A DNA stretch of 64,000 bases from JAEUMG01 sp046349315. Its GTDB lineage: Bacteria > Pseudomonadota > Alphaproteobacteria > Rhizobiales > Aestuariivirgaceae. Under the pieces are notes generated by a model. That model saw nothing but the letters and a program-made list of their open reading frames with translations. It was not told where the DNA came from and did no database searches. Of this stretch, positions 7,912 to 16,941 are shown piece after piece. How positions within the stretch are numbered: the stretch's first letter is position 1; each line of letters begins with the position of its first letter. Position numbers and translations under genes: made by a program. The stretch is from positions 62,001-126,000 of the forward strand of contig JAXMCQ010000010.1 of assembly GCA_046349315.1 (NCBI GenBank). Direction: 5' to 3'.

Positions 7912-8829
7912 ATGCTGCTCTATACGCTGCGCCAACTCGAATATGCGGTCGCCATCGCCGATGCCGGGTCGGTGGCGGGAGCGGCCGGGCGGTTGCGGGT
8001 GGCGCAGCCTTCTTTATCGGCCGCGCTGATGAAGCTCGAGGATCAGCTGGGGCTGCAGATTTTCATCCGTCATCATGCGCAAGGCGTGACGCCGACAAGT
8101 GCCGGGCAGCGCTTCCTCGCAGCAGCGAGGAGCCTCTTGGCCCAAGCCCAGGACTTCCAGCGCGAGGCGGAATCCGCCGGCACGGACGTCGCCGGGCAGT
8201 TGACGCTCGGCTGCTTCATCACCTTCGCACCGGTCTTCATCCCGAAGCTCTTTGCCGGGTTCCGCAAGCTCTATCCGCGGGCGGAGCTTATGCTGAAAGA
8301 AGGGATCCAGGACGATCTCATTGCCGGATTGCGCGCCGGACGCTTCGACCTCGCTTTGCTCTACCGGCTCGACATGCCGGAGGAACTCGCCGTCACCGAT
8401 CTGGCGACGATGGAGCCTTACGCGCTGTTTCCGGCCTCGCATCCCCTTGCCCGCAAGCGCAAGGTCTCCCTGCGCCAACTGGCGCAAGAGCCATTGATCC
8501 TGCTCGATATCGCGCCGAGCCGGACCTACTTCCTGCGCCTCTTCGACCAACACGGCATCACGCCGAGGGTTTCGGCCTCATCGCCCTCGCTCGAACTCGT
8601 ACGCGGCATGGTCGGGCAAGGGCTCGGCTATTCGCTGCTCATTACGCGGCCCTATGGCGACCACACCTATGATGGCGAGTCATTGGCGATCCGGCCGATC
8701 GCGGAGGCAACCGAACTTGGCGTCATCTCGCTCGCCCGTCTCAAAGCGTCGCGGCCGACGAGGCTCGTCTCGACCTTCGCGCAATATTGTGAGAAGTTCT
8801 TCTCCCGCCCCAGTTCAGACTCTCCATGA
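7912..8829 (+). CDS. LysR family transcriptional regulator
   Basis: The 305-residue product has a LysR winged-helix domain at residues 3-62 (LRQLEYAVAIAD, then VAQPSLSAALMKLEDQLG) followed by a periplasmic-binding-protein-like effector domain (about 90-295). It is divergent from the flavin-reductase/HpaB/RidA/Rieske/DUF1028 operon, the classic arrangement for a LysR activator of the neighbouring catabolic genes. Its stop overlaps the start of the D-amino-acid dehydrogenase by four bases. That gene is therefore co-expressed with the regulator. The inducer is unknown. Confidence 0.92.
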   Translation: MLLYTLRQLEYAVAIADAGSVAGAAGRLRVAQPSLSAALMKLEDQLGLQIFIRHHAQGVTPTSAGQRFLAAARSLLAQAQDFQREAESAGTDVAGQLTLGCFITFAPVFIPKLFAGFRKLYPRAELMLKEGIQDDLIAGLRAGRFDLALLYRLDMPEELAVTDLATMEPYALFPASHPLARKRKVSLRQLAQEPLILLDIAPSRTYFLRLFDQHGITPRVSASSPSLELVRGMVGQGLGYSLLITRPYGDHTYDGESLAIRPIAEATELGVISLARLKASRPTRLVSTFAQYCEKFFSRPSSDSP

Positions 8830-10085
8830 CACAAGCCAATTCTCCTCACGCGACGATCATCGGCGCCGGCATTATCGGCATGTCGACCGCCGCCTTCCTG
8901 CAACGCGCCGGCTTTCGGGTCACGGTCATCGACCGCGTGCCGCCCGGCGAAGGCTGTTCCTTCGGCAATGCCGGCGGCATCGCCTTCTGCGAGATCGTGC
9001 CGACCATCCATCCGCGCATCCTGATGAAGGTGCCCGGTTGGCTGATGGATCCGTTGGGGCCTTTGACAATCCGCTGGAGCCATCTGCCGAAAGCGTTGCC
9101 CTGGTTTATCGCAGCGGGACGCAATGCAATGCCCGATCGCGTCAAGGCGATCACCGAAGCGCGCGCCAATCTGGCCTTGCGGGCGGTGAGCGACCTCGAA
9201 AGCCTGCTGGCGGATGCCGGAACGAGCGATCTTCTCGTCAAGACGGATACGCTGAGACTCTATGACAGCGAGGCGCAGTATCACGCGGAAGCTCACGAAC
9301 ACGAAGTCAAGAAGGCGCATGGCTACGAAGCGAAGCGGCTTTCGGGCGATGAGTGCCGCGAGATCGAGCCGGCGCTCTCGAAGCATATTCCCTGCGGGGC
9401 GTTTCACGGCGGCTGGTATTTCGTGAAGAACCCGGAGCGGGTGGTGAAGAGCATCGCCGGCATCGTCACGCGCGATGGCGGCGAGATTATCGCCGACGAA
9501 GTTGCATCAATCGTGCAAGAAGGCGGACGGGCGCGAGACGTTGTGTTGAAGAGTGGCGCGCGGCGGAAAGTCGATCAACTGGTGATCTGCGCCGGCGCCT
9601 GGTCGCATCTGCTCGCCCGCGAATTCGGCGACAAGGTACTGCTCGAAGCCGAGCGCGGCTATCACATGGTGTTGCGCAAGCCCGGCGTCACGCTCACACG
9701 ATCGCTTACCTATGCATCGACGCCAGGGGCGGCGACGCCGATGGAAATGGGATTGCGGCTTGCCGGTACAGACGAGTTCGGCGGATTGACCGCGGCACCC
9801 AACTGGCAGCGGGCCGACAATCTATGGCGTGTTTTCAAGAAGCTATTGCCCGCCATGAGCGAACCCGGTTCGGATGCGACACGCTGGATGGGCCATCGGC
9901 CGGGTACGCCCGATTCTCTGCCGGTCATTTCCAAGGCCTCGCGCATGGGCAATGTCTGGTACGGTTTCGGGCACGGCCATATGGGATTGACCTGGGGACC
10001 ATCGACAGGACGCTTGCTCAGCGAGCTGATGAGCGGTCGCAAGAGCAATATCGATCTCGCACCGTTTAAGGTGGAGAGGTTTTGA
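8826..10085 (+). CDS. FAD-dependent oxidoreductase, D-amino-acid dehydrogenase (DadA) family
   Basis: A 419-residue flavoprotein of the DAO/DadA family, which oxidises D-amino acids or other amines to imines and passes electrons to the respiratory chain. The FAD-binding Rossmann motif (IIGAGIIGMSTAAFLQRAGF) covers about residues 11-30. The family features C-S-F-G-N-A-G-G, LVICAGAWS and the C-terminal GHGHMGLTWGPSTGRLL are all visible. Start ATG overlaps the LysR stop (ATGA). The imine product fits the RidA gene in the opposite operon. The assignment to D-amino acids is by family only. Confidence 0.88.
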   Translation: MTQANSPHATIIGAGIIGMSTAAFLQRAGFRVTVIDRVPPGEGCSFGNAGGIAFCEIVPTIHPRILMKVPGWLMDPLGPLTIRWSHLPKALPWFIAAGRNAMPDRVKAITEARANLALRAVSDLESLLADAGTSDLLVKTDTLRLYDSEAQYHAEAHEHEVKKAHGYEAKRLSGDECREIEPALSKHIPCGAFHGGWYFVKNPERVVKSIAGIVTRDGGEIIADEVASIVQEGGRARDVVLKSGARRKVDQLVICAGAWSHLLAREFGDKVLLEAERGYHMVLRKPGVTLTRSLTYASTPGAATPMEMGLRLAGTDEFGGLTAAPNWQRADNLWRVFKKLLPAMSEPGSDATRWMGHRPGTPDSLPVISKASRMGNVWYGFGHGHMGLTWGPSTGRLLSELMSGRKSNIDLAPFKVERF

Positions 10086-10089
10086 GAAC

Positions 10090-10128
10090 ACCCCCACCCC
10101 TGCCCTGCCACAAGGGGGAAGGGGGAAA
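10090..10128. repeat. G/C-rich palindromic intergenic repeat, single copy
   Basis: ACCCCCACCC followed by CCTGCCACAAGGGGGAAGGG is the same unit as at 2404-2440, slightly diverged. It lies between the convergent DadA-like and Gre-like genes. Confidence 0.65.
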
Positions 10129-10131
10129 ATG

Positions 10132-10593
10132 TTACTCGATCCTTTCGATTTCGGCGGTGCCGCCGGGGAGATCGATCTCATCGCCGATGCCGCGGCCAAG
10201 CATGGCGCGGGCGACCGGCGTGACATAGGCGACGAAGCCCTTGGCTGGCTCGGCTTCATCCTCACCGACGATCGCGAAGGTCTGGCGGCGGCCGTCGTCA
10301 CGCAGGATCGTGACCCGATGCCCGAAAGCAACCCTTGAGTTGTCCTTGGCTGCCGGGACAAGCTGGGCCGTGGTCCGTCGCTGCGTCCAGTAACGCAGAT
10401 CGCGTGACAGGCTTGAGATTGCCGCGCGATTGGCCTCGTGCATGGCGTGTGCCAGGTCCTTGCGCAGGCGGTCAAGCTCTTCGTCGATCAGGGTCAGGCC
10501 GCGTTCGGTTACGAGGTTCGGATGCGGGCTTACCGGACGTTCGCCGGCCTCCTCGACAAGGTCATCTTGGTCTTTGACAAAGGCACTGCTCAT
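10132..10593 (-). CDS. GreA/GreB-family transcription factor without the acidic tip
   Basis: The 153-residue product has the Gre layout: an N-terminal coiled-coil region (about 30-75) and a C-terminal FKBP-like domain with G-H-R-V-T-I, FAIVGEDEAEP, and TPVARAMLGRGIGDEI. That C-terminal pattern is close to GreB. The tip of the coiled coil, which in GreA/GreB carries the D-x-x-E pair that activates transcript cleavage, reads AMHEANRAAISSLSRDLRYW here and lacks the usual SENAEY block. It may bind RNA polymerase without promoting cleavage. Start ATG 10593 was chosen over the frame start at 10635. It is divergent from pepN with 35 bases between them. Confidence 0.75.
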   Translation of the reverse strand: MSSAFVKDQDDLVEEAGERPVSPHPNLVTERGLTLIDEELDRLRKDLAHAMHEANRAAISSLSRDLRYWTQRRTTAQLVPAAKDNSRVAFGHRVTILRDDGRRQTFAIVGEDEAEPAKGFVAYVTPVARAMLGRGIGDEIDLPGGTAEIERIE

Positions 10594-10628
10594 GGCGAGA
10601 AGACTACACCGCCAACGAGCCCAAGGCC

Positions 10629-13301
10629 ATGCCAATGGAAAATGCCGCGCCGCCGCAGATCCGCCTCGCCGATTACACGCCTTCGCCTTATCTGATCGAC
10701 GATGTCACGCTCGATTTCGCACTAGCACCGGAAAAGACGCGCGTCGCTTCGCGGCTTGCCGTGCGGCCCAATCCGAAAAGCCAAGCCAAAGGGGCTCCCC
10801 TTGTGCTCGACGGTGAAGATTTGTCGCTGATTTCCATCGCAATCGACGGCAAGCCGCTCAATGCGAATGGCTATGTCCTAGGCCCCACCGCACTCACGAT
10901 CAGCAATCCGCCCGCGAAGCCGTTTACGCTCGAGATCACCGGCACCTGCGATCCCAAGGCGAATACGCAGCTCTCCGGCCTCTATATGTCGTCAGGCATC
11001 CTGTGCACGCAATGCGAGGCGGAAGGATTTCGTCGCATCACCTGGTATCTCGACCGCCCCGATGTGATGGCGAAGTTCAAGGTTCGGATCGAGGCGGAGA
11101 AATCAGCCTGCCCGGTCTTGCTCTCCAACGGCAATCCGATTGAAGCGGGCGACATTGAAGGCACCGATCGGCATTATGCGATCTGGGACGACCCGCATCC
11201 CAAGCCCGCCTATCTCTTCGCGCTCGTCGCCGGCGATCTCGCGCATGTCGCGGATCATTTCGTCACGCGATCGGGCCGCACCGTCGAACTCAGAATCTAT
11301 GTCGAGAAGGGCAAGGAAGATCGTTGCGCCTTCGCGATGCAGGCGCTCAAGGATTCGATGCGCTGGGACGAAGAGAAGTTCGGGCGCGAATATGATCTCG
11401 ACGTCTTCATGATCGTCGCCGTTCCCGACTTCAACATGGGCGCGATGGAGAACAAAGGGCTCAATGTCTTCAACGACAAGTACATACTCGCCCTGCCCCA
11501 GACCGCGACGGATGCCGATTTCATCAATGTCGAGGCGATCATCGCGCATGAGTATTTCCACAACTGGACAGGGAACAGGATCACCTGCCGCGACTGGTTT
11601 CAGCTCTGCCTGAAGGAGGGCTTGACCGTCTTTCGCGACCAGGAGTTCACCGCCGATATGCGCTCGCGGCCAGTGAAGCGCATTGCGGATGTGAAGCGCC
11701 TGCGCAGCGACCAATTTCCGGAAGATGCGGGCCCCCTCGCCCATCCGCCAAGGCCTTCGGCTTATATCGAGATCAACAATTTCTATACGGCGACTGTTTA
11801 CGAAAAGGGCGCCGAAGTCTGCCGCATGCTCAAGACTTTGATCGGCGATGCGGTCTTCGCGCGCGGCATGGATCTCTATTTCGAACGCCATGACGGCGAG
11901 GCAGCAACGGTCGAGGATTTCGTGCAGTGTTTCGCGGATGCCTCGGGCCGCGATCTATCGCAGTTCTTCCGCTGGTATGAACAGGCGGGAACGCCCGAAC
12001 TCATCGTCGACACGAAATACAATCGCGCCGCCAAGACCTTCGATCTCACAATCGAGCAGCATCTCAAGCCAACACCCGGACAGGATGCGAAAGAGCCGAT
12101 GCACATGCCGTTACGGCTCGGACTCGTCGATGGAACGGGCGAGGACATGCCGCTCGACCTCGAAGGTACGGGCGTACTCAACGCACCGGTCATCGAACTC
12201 AAGGATCGCAAGACCACCTTCCGCTTCCGCAATGTGGCGTCGCGGCCGGTCTTGTCGCTCAACCGGGATTTTTCGGCACCGGTGAAGCTCACGGCGCAGG
12301 AATCGCTTGCCGATACCTTGTTCCTGCTCGGCCATGACCGCGATCCCTTCAACCGCTGGGAGGCGGCGCAGCGCGCCGGCACCAGACTGATCGGCGAAAC
12401 GATGGTTGCGACAGCCGACGGAAGCGATAAGCCTGCGACAGAAGGACTCACCTCGGCGATCGGTCGCGTCCTCGCTGATGGCGCGCTCGATGCCGCTTTC
12501 AAGGCGCAAATGCTCACGCTTCCGAGCGAGAGCGACATGGCTTCGGCAGTCGGCAAGGATGTCGATCCCGACTTAATTTACGCGGCGCGACGGAAGATTG
12601 CCGCGATCATCGGGCGGGCACTCGAGGATCAGCTTGCGCAAATCTGGACGACGACGGGCGAGACCGGCCCCTACCGTCCCGACCCTGCGAGTACGGGGCG
12701 GCGAGCGCTTCGCCAGGCCTGCCTCCATCTCATCGCCGCGGCCGATCCGGAAAAGGGGGCACAACTTGCGGCGCAAGAACTCGCCGATCCAGCCAGCATG
12801 ACGGCGGAGATCGGGGCGCTCAGCGCCCTTATCCTGATCGACCGGCCGGAGCGCGAGGCAGCGCTCGAGCAATTTTATGACCGCCATCGCAGCGATCACC
12901 TTCTCATCGACAAGTGGTTTTCGCTGAACGCGCAAATCCCCGGTGCCGGCGCGCCCCAACGGGTCCGCGGCCTGATGCAACACGCCGATTTTAAGCTTAC
13001 CGCCCCGAACCGGCTCCGCTCGCTCATTGGCGTCTTCGCCATGGCCAACCAGACCGGGTTTCATGCCTTGGACGGTGCCGGCTATGACATTCTTGCCGAT
13101 ACCATCCTGTCACTCGATCCGCTCAATCCGCAAGTCGCGGCGCGGCTTACGACAAATTTCCGGAGCTGGCGCATTTTCGAGCCGAAAAGGCGGGCGCTCG
13201 CCGCAAAAACGCTCGGGCGAATCCTTGCTCAGCCGAAGCTTTCGCGGGACACGTTCGAGATCGCATCGAAATCGCTCGGACAAGGCGAAATTCACGCCTG
13301 A
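10629..13301 (+). CDS. pepN: Aminopeptidase N (M1 family)
   Basis: The 890-residue zinc aminopeptidase removes N-terminal residues from peptides in the cytoplasm. The substrate-anchoring GAMEN motif is near residue 271 and the zinc site HEYFH with its downstream Glu (LKEGLTVFRD) covers about 307-331. The N-terminal beta domain, thermolysin-like domain and the C-terminal helical DUF3458-type part are all present, so the gene is full length. ATGs at 10629 and 10635 are both possible starts. It is followed by the PleC-like kinase gene, a neighbour order I recall from rhizobia. Confidence 0.95.
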   Translation: MPMENAAPPQIRLADYTPSPYLIDDVTLDFALAPEKTRVASRLAVRPNPKSQAKGAPLVLDGEDLSLISIAIDGKPLNANGYVLGPTALTISNPPAKPFTLEITGTCDPKANTQLSGLYMSSGILCTQCEAEGFRRITWYLDRPDVMAKFKVRIEAEKSACPVLLSNGNPIEAGDIEGTDRHYAIWDDPHPKPAYLFALVAGDLAHVADHFVTRSGRTVELRIYVEKGKEDRCAFAMQALKDSMRWDEEKFGREYDLDVFMIVAVPDFNMGAMENKGLNVFNDKYILALPQTATDADFINVEAIIAHEYFHNWTGNRITCRDWFQLCLKEGLTVFRDQEFTADMRSRPVKRIADVKRLRSDQFPEDAGPLAHPPRPSAYIEINNFYTATVYEKGAEVCRMLKTLIGDAVFARGMDLYFERHDGEAATVEDFVQCFADASGRDLSQFFRWYEQAGTPELIVDTKYNRAAKTFDLTIEQHLKPTPGQDAKEPMHMPLRLGLVDGTGEDMPLDLEGTGVLNAPVIELKDRKTTFRFRNVASRPVLSLNRDFSAPVKLTAQESLADTLFLLGHDRDPFNRWEAAQRAGTRLIGETMVATADGSDKPATEGLTSAIGRVLADGALDAAFKAQMLTLPSESDMASAVGKDVDPDLIYAARRKIAAIIGRALEDQLAQIWTTTGETGPYRPDPASTGRRALRQACLHLIAAADPEKGAQLAAQELADPASMTAEIGALSALILIDRPEREAALEQFYDRHRSDHLLIDKWFSLNAQIPGAGAPQRVRGLMQHADFKLTAPNRLRSLIGVFAMANQTGFHALDGAGYDILADTILSLDPLNPQVAARLTTNFRSWRIFEPKRRALAAKTLGRILAQPKLSRDTFEIASKSLGQGEIHA

Positions 13302-13469
13302 AACGGGCTAGAATCCAATCCCCAAGGAGCTCGCGATTCGGCTTAGGGCCGCCCTTGCCAAATCACCCCAACTTCGAATCAATAGGGTTGATTCGCTTGG
13401 GCGGCGATCTCGGTAAAAAGTAACCTGACTTTCTGACTCGTCGGGGCGGCGTGGGACGGGGGACAAGTT

Positions 13470-15761
13470 TTGGGCAAAGCGCAACTGGGGGAGCTGTTCT
13501 TTAAAGAGCGCGCGCTCCGTTTCGGCTTGCCTTTGCCGTTTTTTCGCCAGGTCACCATTACCGAACGCGCGCTCCGGCTGCTGATTACGACGCTGATCTC
13601 GCTGTTCCTGATCACGCTCGCGGTCGCGCTGATCCTGCAGCTCGCCTATAGCCGCGCCAGCCACATGGCCCAACAGAGCCGCGAAACGATCCTTCACGCG
13701 ACCGCCGCAGCCGCCAATATCAAGCAATCCTATCTCGACCAGATTCGCTCCGGCTACACGCCGGGCAGCCTCTCGGAGGAGGATTTCGCCAAGGCGCTGG
13801 CTCCAGGCGCCCTCGAAGAGGGGCGTGTCTTTGCGATCGTCAATACCGAAGGGCTTATCGCGCTGAGCCTGCCCGCCGAGGCCGCGCTTGCGGGGCATTC
13901 CATCATCGAGATCCTGAGCCCGCGTTTCGTGACTGACATGCGCATCAACGATACGCAGATGACGCAGCTCGCCATGGTCTCCGGCGATGAGGCCTATGTG
14001 TCGCTACATGATCTGGTGCCGTTTCCGGGAAGTCTGCTCGTCATCCAGAAACGCGCCGATGTGATGCGCGCCTGGCGCGAGAGTGTCGAGCAGGTATCGT
14101 TGCTGTTCGCCGTCACCTTCCTCGTTCTCATGCTGTTGGGCGCGGCGTTTCATTGGCAGGCGGCGAAGTCTGCCGAAGCCGACCAGACGCTCAATACGGC
14201 GACGGAGCGGCTCGACATGGCGCTCGACCGCGGCCATTGCGGCTTGTGGGACTGGGATGTCGCCCATGGCAAGATCTTCTGGTCCAAATCCATGTATGCG
14301 ATCGTCGGAACGGAGGAAAAAGGCGAGTTCCTGAGCTTCGGCGAGGTGGCGGAGCGCATCCATCCCGATGATGCGCCACTCGAGGGCGTCGTCGAGGAAC
14401 TCTTGCGCGGCGAGCGCAATTCGCTCGATCAGGAGTTCCGCATCCGCCACACCGACGGGCATTGGGTGTGGCTGCGGATTCGGGCGGCGTTGTCGCGCGC
14501 GCCCGGGGAAGCGGCGCCGCACCTCATCGGCATCGCCATCGACGTCACTGCGCAGAAGAATGCCGATCGCCTTAACCAGGAGGCGGAACTGCGGCTCAAG
14601 GATGCGATCGAGAATATCTCCGAAGCCTTCGTCTTGTGGAACCCCAACAACGAACTGGTCTTGTGCAATTCGAAGTATCAGCAGTTCCACTCGTTGCCGG
14701 CGAGCGTGTGCGTTCCGGGCACTCCGTATGAAGTCGTGGCGCGGACCGCCAAGGAACCGGCGATACGCCAGCGCATGCCCTTGCAGAGCCAGGACCCCTC
14801 AGAAGGCAGCACATTCGAAGTGCAATTGGGCGACAGCCGCTGGCTCCACATCAACGAACGGCGCACCAAGGACGGCGGCTTCGTATCGGTCGGCACCGAT
14901 ATCACCGCGCTCAAGAAACATGAAGAGCGCCTCGTCCTTTCCGAGCGCGAATTGATGATGACGGTGCGCGACCTGCAGAAGGAGCGCATCCTGGCCGAAC
15001 AGCAATCACAGCGTCTGGCCGATCTCGCCGACAAATATGCCCGCGAAAAGACCCGCGCCGAAGCGGCCAACCGGTCGAAGTCGGAATTCCTCGCCAATAT
15101 GAGCCATGAATTGCGCACCCCGCTCAATGCCATCATCGGCTTCAGCGAAGTGATCGAGACGCAAATGCTGGGGCCGATCGCCACCGTCAAGTATCTCGAA
15201 TATGCCCGCGACATCCACAAGAGCGGCCAGTTCCTGCTCGACGTGATCAGCGACATTCTCGACATGTCGAAGATCGAGGCCGGGCGCGTGCAGCTCGAAC
15301 TGCGGCCGGTATCGCTGTCGACGGCAATCGAGGAAGTCTTGCGCCTCGTCCAGCCGCGCGCGGCGGAAGGAGGCGTCGAGATCGCACAGCCATCCTTGCG
15401 CGAGATCATGGTGACGGCCGACAAGCGCGCGCTCAAGCAGGTGCTCATCAACCTCTTCGCCAATGCCGTCAAATTCACGCCCGATGGTGGCCGCGTCACC
15501 GTTGCGACCGAGACGGAACCGAAATTTGCGAAGATCACCATCACCGATACCGGCATCGGCATCCCGCCCAAGGACATCGAAAAGCTTGGCCGCCCGTTCG
15601 AGCAGGTCGAGAACCAGTTCACCAAGAGCAAGGGCGGCTCAGGGCTGGGCCTCGCCATCTCGCGCTCGCTGATCGAGCTACATGGCGGTCGCCTCGATAT
15701 TGCGAGTCGGGTCGGCGCAGGCACGATCGTGACGGTCAGACTGCCGCTCAGCCAAATCTAG
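13470..15761 (+). CDS. pleC: PleC-like PAS sensor histidine kinase/phosphatase
   Basis: The 763-residue membrane kinase has TM1 at about 39-62, an extracytoplasmic domain, TM2 at about 207-228, two PAS domains (about 240-365 and 370-480), a HisKA domain with the phosphoacceptor H546 (NMSHELRTPLNAIIGFSEV), and a HATPase domain (about 640-758) with N, G1 and G2 boxes. The segment around EYARDIHKSGQFLLDVISDILDMSKIEAGR is typical of PleC/DivJ/PdhS kinases, which control DivK in the alphaproteobacterial cell cycle. No response-regulator gene is adjacent, as expected for that group. The start is a TTG after GGGGGA; no ATG or GTG fits better. PleC identity is inferred from motifs and from the pepN neighbour. 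Confidence 0.8.
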   Translation: MGKAQLGELFFKERALRFGLPLPFFRQVTITERALRLLITTLISLFLITLAVALILQLAYSRASHMAQQSRETILHATAAAANIKQSYLDQIRSGYTPGSLSEEDFAKALAPGALEEGRVFAIVNTEGLIALSLPAEAALAGHSIIEILSPRFVTDMRINDTQMTQLAMVSGDEAYVSLHDLVPFPGSLLVIQKRADVMRAWRESVEQVSLLFAVTFLVLMLLGAAFHWQAAKSAEADQTLNTATERLDMALDRGHCGLWDWDVAHGKIFWSKSMYAIVGTEEKGEFLSFGEVAERIHPDDAPLEGVVEELLRGERNSLDQEFRIRHTDGHWVWLRIRAALSRAPGEAAPHLIGIAIDVTAQKNADRLNQEAELRLKDAIENISEAFVLWNPNNELVLCNSKYQQFHSLPASVCVPGTPYEVVARTAKEPAIRQRMPLQSQDPSEGSTFEVQLGDSRWLHINERRTKDGGFVSVGTDITALKKHEERLVLSERELMMTVRDLQKERILAEQQSQRLADLADKYAREKTRAEAANRSKSEFLANMSHELRTPLNAIIGFSEVIETQMLGPIATVKYLEYARDIHKSGQFLLDVISDILDMSKIEAGRVQLELRPVSLSTAIEEVLRLVQPRAAEGGVEIAQPSLREIMVTADKRALKQVLINLFANAVKFTPDGGRVTVATETEPKFAKITITDTGIGIPPKDIEKLGRPFEQVENQFTKSKGGSGLGLAISRSLIELHGGRLDIASRVGAGTIVTVRLPLSQI

Positions 15762-15767
15762 CCGTCC

Positions 15768-16727
15768 CTATCCCCCGAGCAGCATGATCGCCAAGGGAAA
15801 GGTCGCGACCATTACCAGGGTAGTGATGATCAAAGTCGAGGCGCATTCGCTGACATAGACATCGTAGCGCGGCGCCAGCAATGCCGGGAACACCGCGGTC
15901 TGGATCGCGCAGATGAGAATGGCCTCCTGCGCCAGCGTGCCTGATACGCCCATGGCAAAAATGATCGCGGCCATGCAGAGCGGCTGCAGCACCATCTTGG
16001 CAAAGACGTTGCCAAGAATTTCAAGATTGATCTTGATATTGAAGGCAGCGCATACGAGCCCGGAGGCAAAGAGCGCAACGCCGGATGTGGTTGCGCCGAT
16101 CAGCTTGAACATAGTCTCGATCTCGTGCGGGACACGCAGATCGACGATCACCAACAAAAAGGCGATAAGCGGCGCCCAGACGAGCGGCTTCTTGAAACTG
16201 CTCGCCAATGCGGCCTTGACGACGCCCTCCTCGCCTTTGCCCAATGTGCCGGCACTATTCTTCGCTCTCTGCGCATCCATCTCGAGCAGGACGACCGTCG
16301 CGGGCACGACGATGAGTATCCCTAAGGCGTTGGCAGCACTTATCGAAAGCAAGCTGGGTCGGCCGAAGAGCTGCTCGAATATCGGGATGCCCATGAAGGC
16401 AACGGATGGAAAACTGACCGAGCAGGCCTGCAATGCGGCAGCACCCAAAGAGTGGTGCAGAACATACCGGCCCAACAGGAGTGCCAGTATGTAGAAGCCG
16501 GCGAAGCCAATGAAGAGCGCTGCGAGGAAGGGAAGCTCGGCAAACATCTCTTGCTGAGAGGTCGACGAGATGCCGACAAACATCAAGGCGGGAAACGCGA
16601 AATCGAGAACCAGGGAATTGATGCCCTTTGCCTGGTCCGTGGTGAAGCGATGGAACTTGCCGGCGCCATAGCCGAGCAGAATGACGAACAGTACCGGCAG
16701 AAGTACCGAAAAAGATGTGAGCAGCAA
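15768..16727 (-). CDS. Auxin efflux carrier (AEC) family transporter
   Basis: The 319-residue integral membrane protein has about ten hydrophobic helices and the AEC halves separated by a loop. Bacterial members carry malonate, malate and other dicarboxylates. The frame is open to 16808, but the TTG at 16727, preceded by GGGGA, starts the protein right at the first helix (LLTSFSVLLPVLFVILLGYG) and gives the usual length. It is divergent from an oxalate-decarboxylase-type bicupin, so uptake of oxalate or a related diacid is a reasonable guess. It converges with the PleC-like gene. Confidence 0.82.
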   Translation of the reverse strand: MLLTSFSVLLPVLFVILLGYGAGKFHRFTTDQAKGINSLVLDFAFPALMFVGISSTSQQEMFAELPFLAALFIGFAGFYILALLLGRYVLHHSLGAAALQACSVSFPSVAFMGIPIFEQLFGRPSLLSISAANALGILIVVPATVVLLEMDAQRAKNSAGTLGKGEEGVVKAALASSFKKPLVWAPLIAFLLVIVDLRVPHEIETMFKLIGATTSGVALFASGLVCAAFNIKINLEILGNVFAKMVLQPLCMAAIIFAMGVSGTLAQEAILICAIQTAVFPALLAPRYDVYVSECASTLIITTLVMVATFPLAIMLLGG

Positions 16728-16941
16728 TTGACCGTCCCCCAGCGCCCACGGGACACAATATCGGCGGCCCATGCAATTACAAGCCGATAACAAGATACCG
16801 TGCTGCAAGCCTTGTCAGTCCCCGCAAAAGGTGTGAAAACCTGGCCTCGGCCTGCTTCCATCTCTTTTTCGTTTCCACCACACTCAAGCGACCAGACATT
16901 GCCCGTTCGCTCGCGGGTCGCTGTCACACAAGGAGGATGAC

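Noticed and set aside
13302..13469. Leader of the PleC-like gene searched for a small gene
   Set aside because: No start with a ribosome site and no protein-like frame was seen; it probably holds only the promoter.
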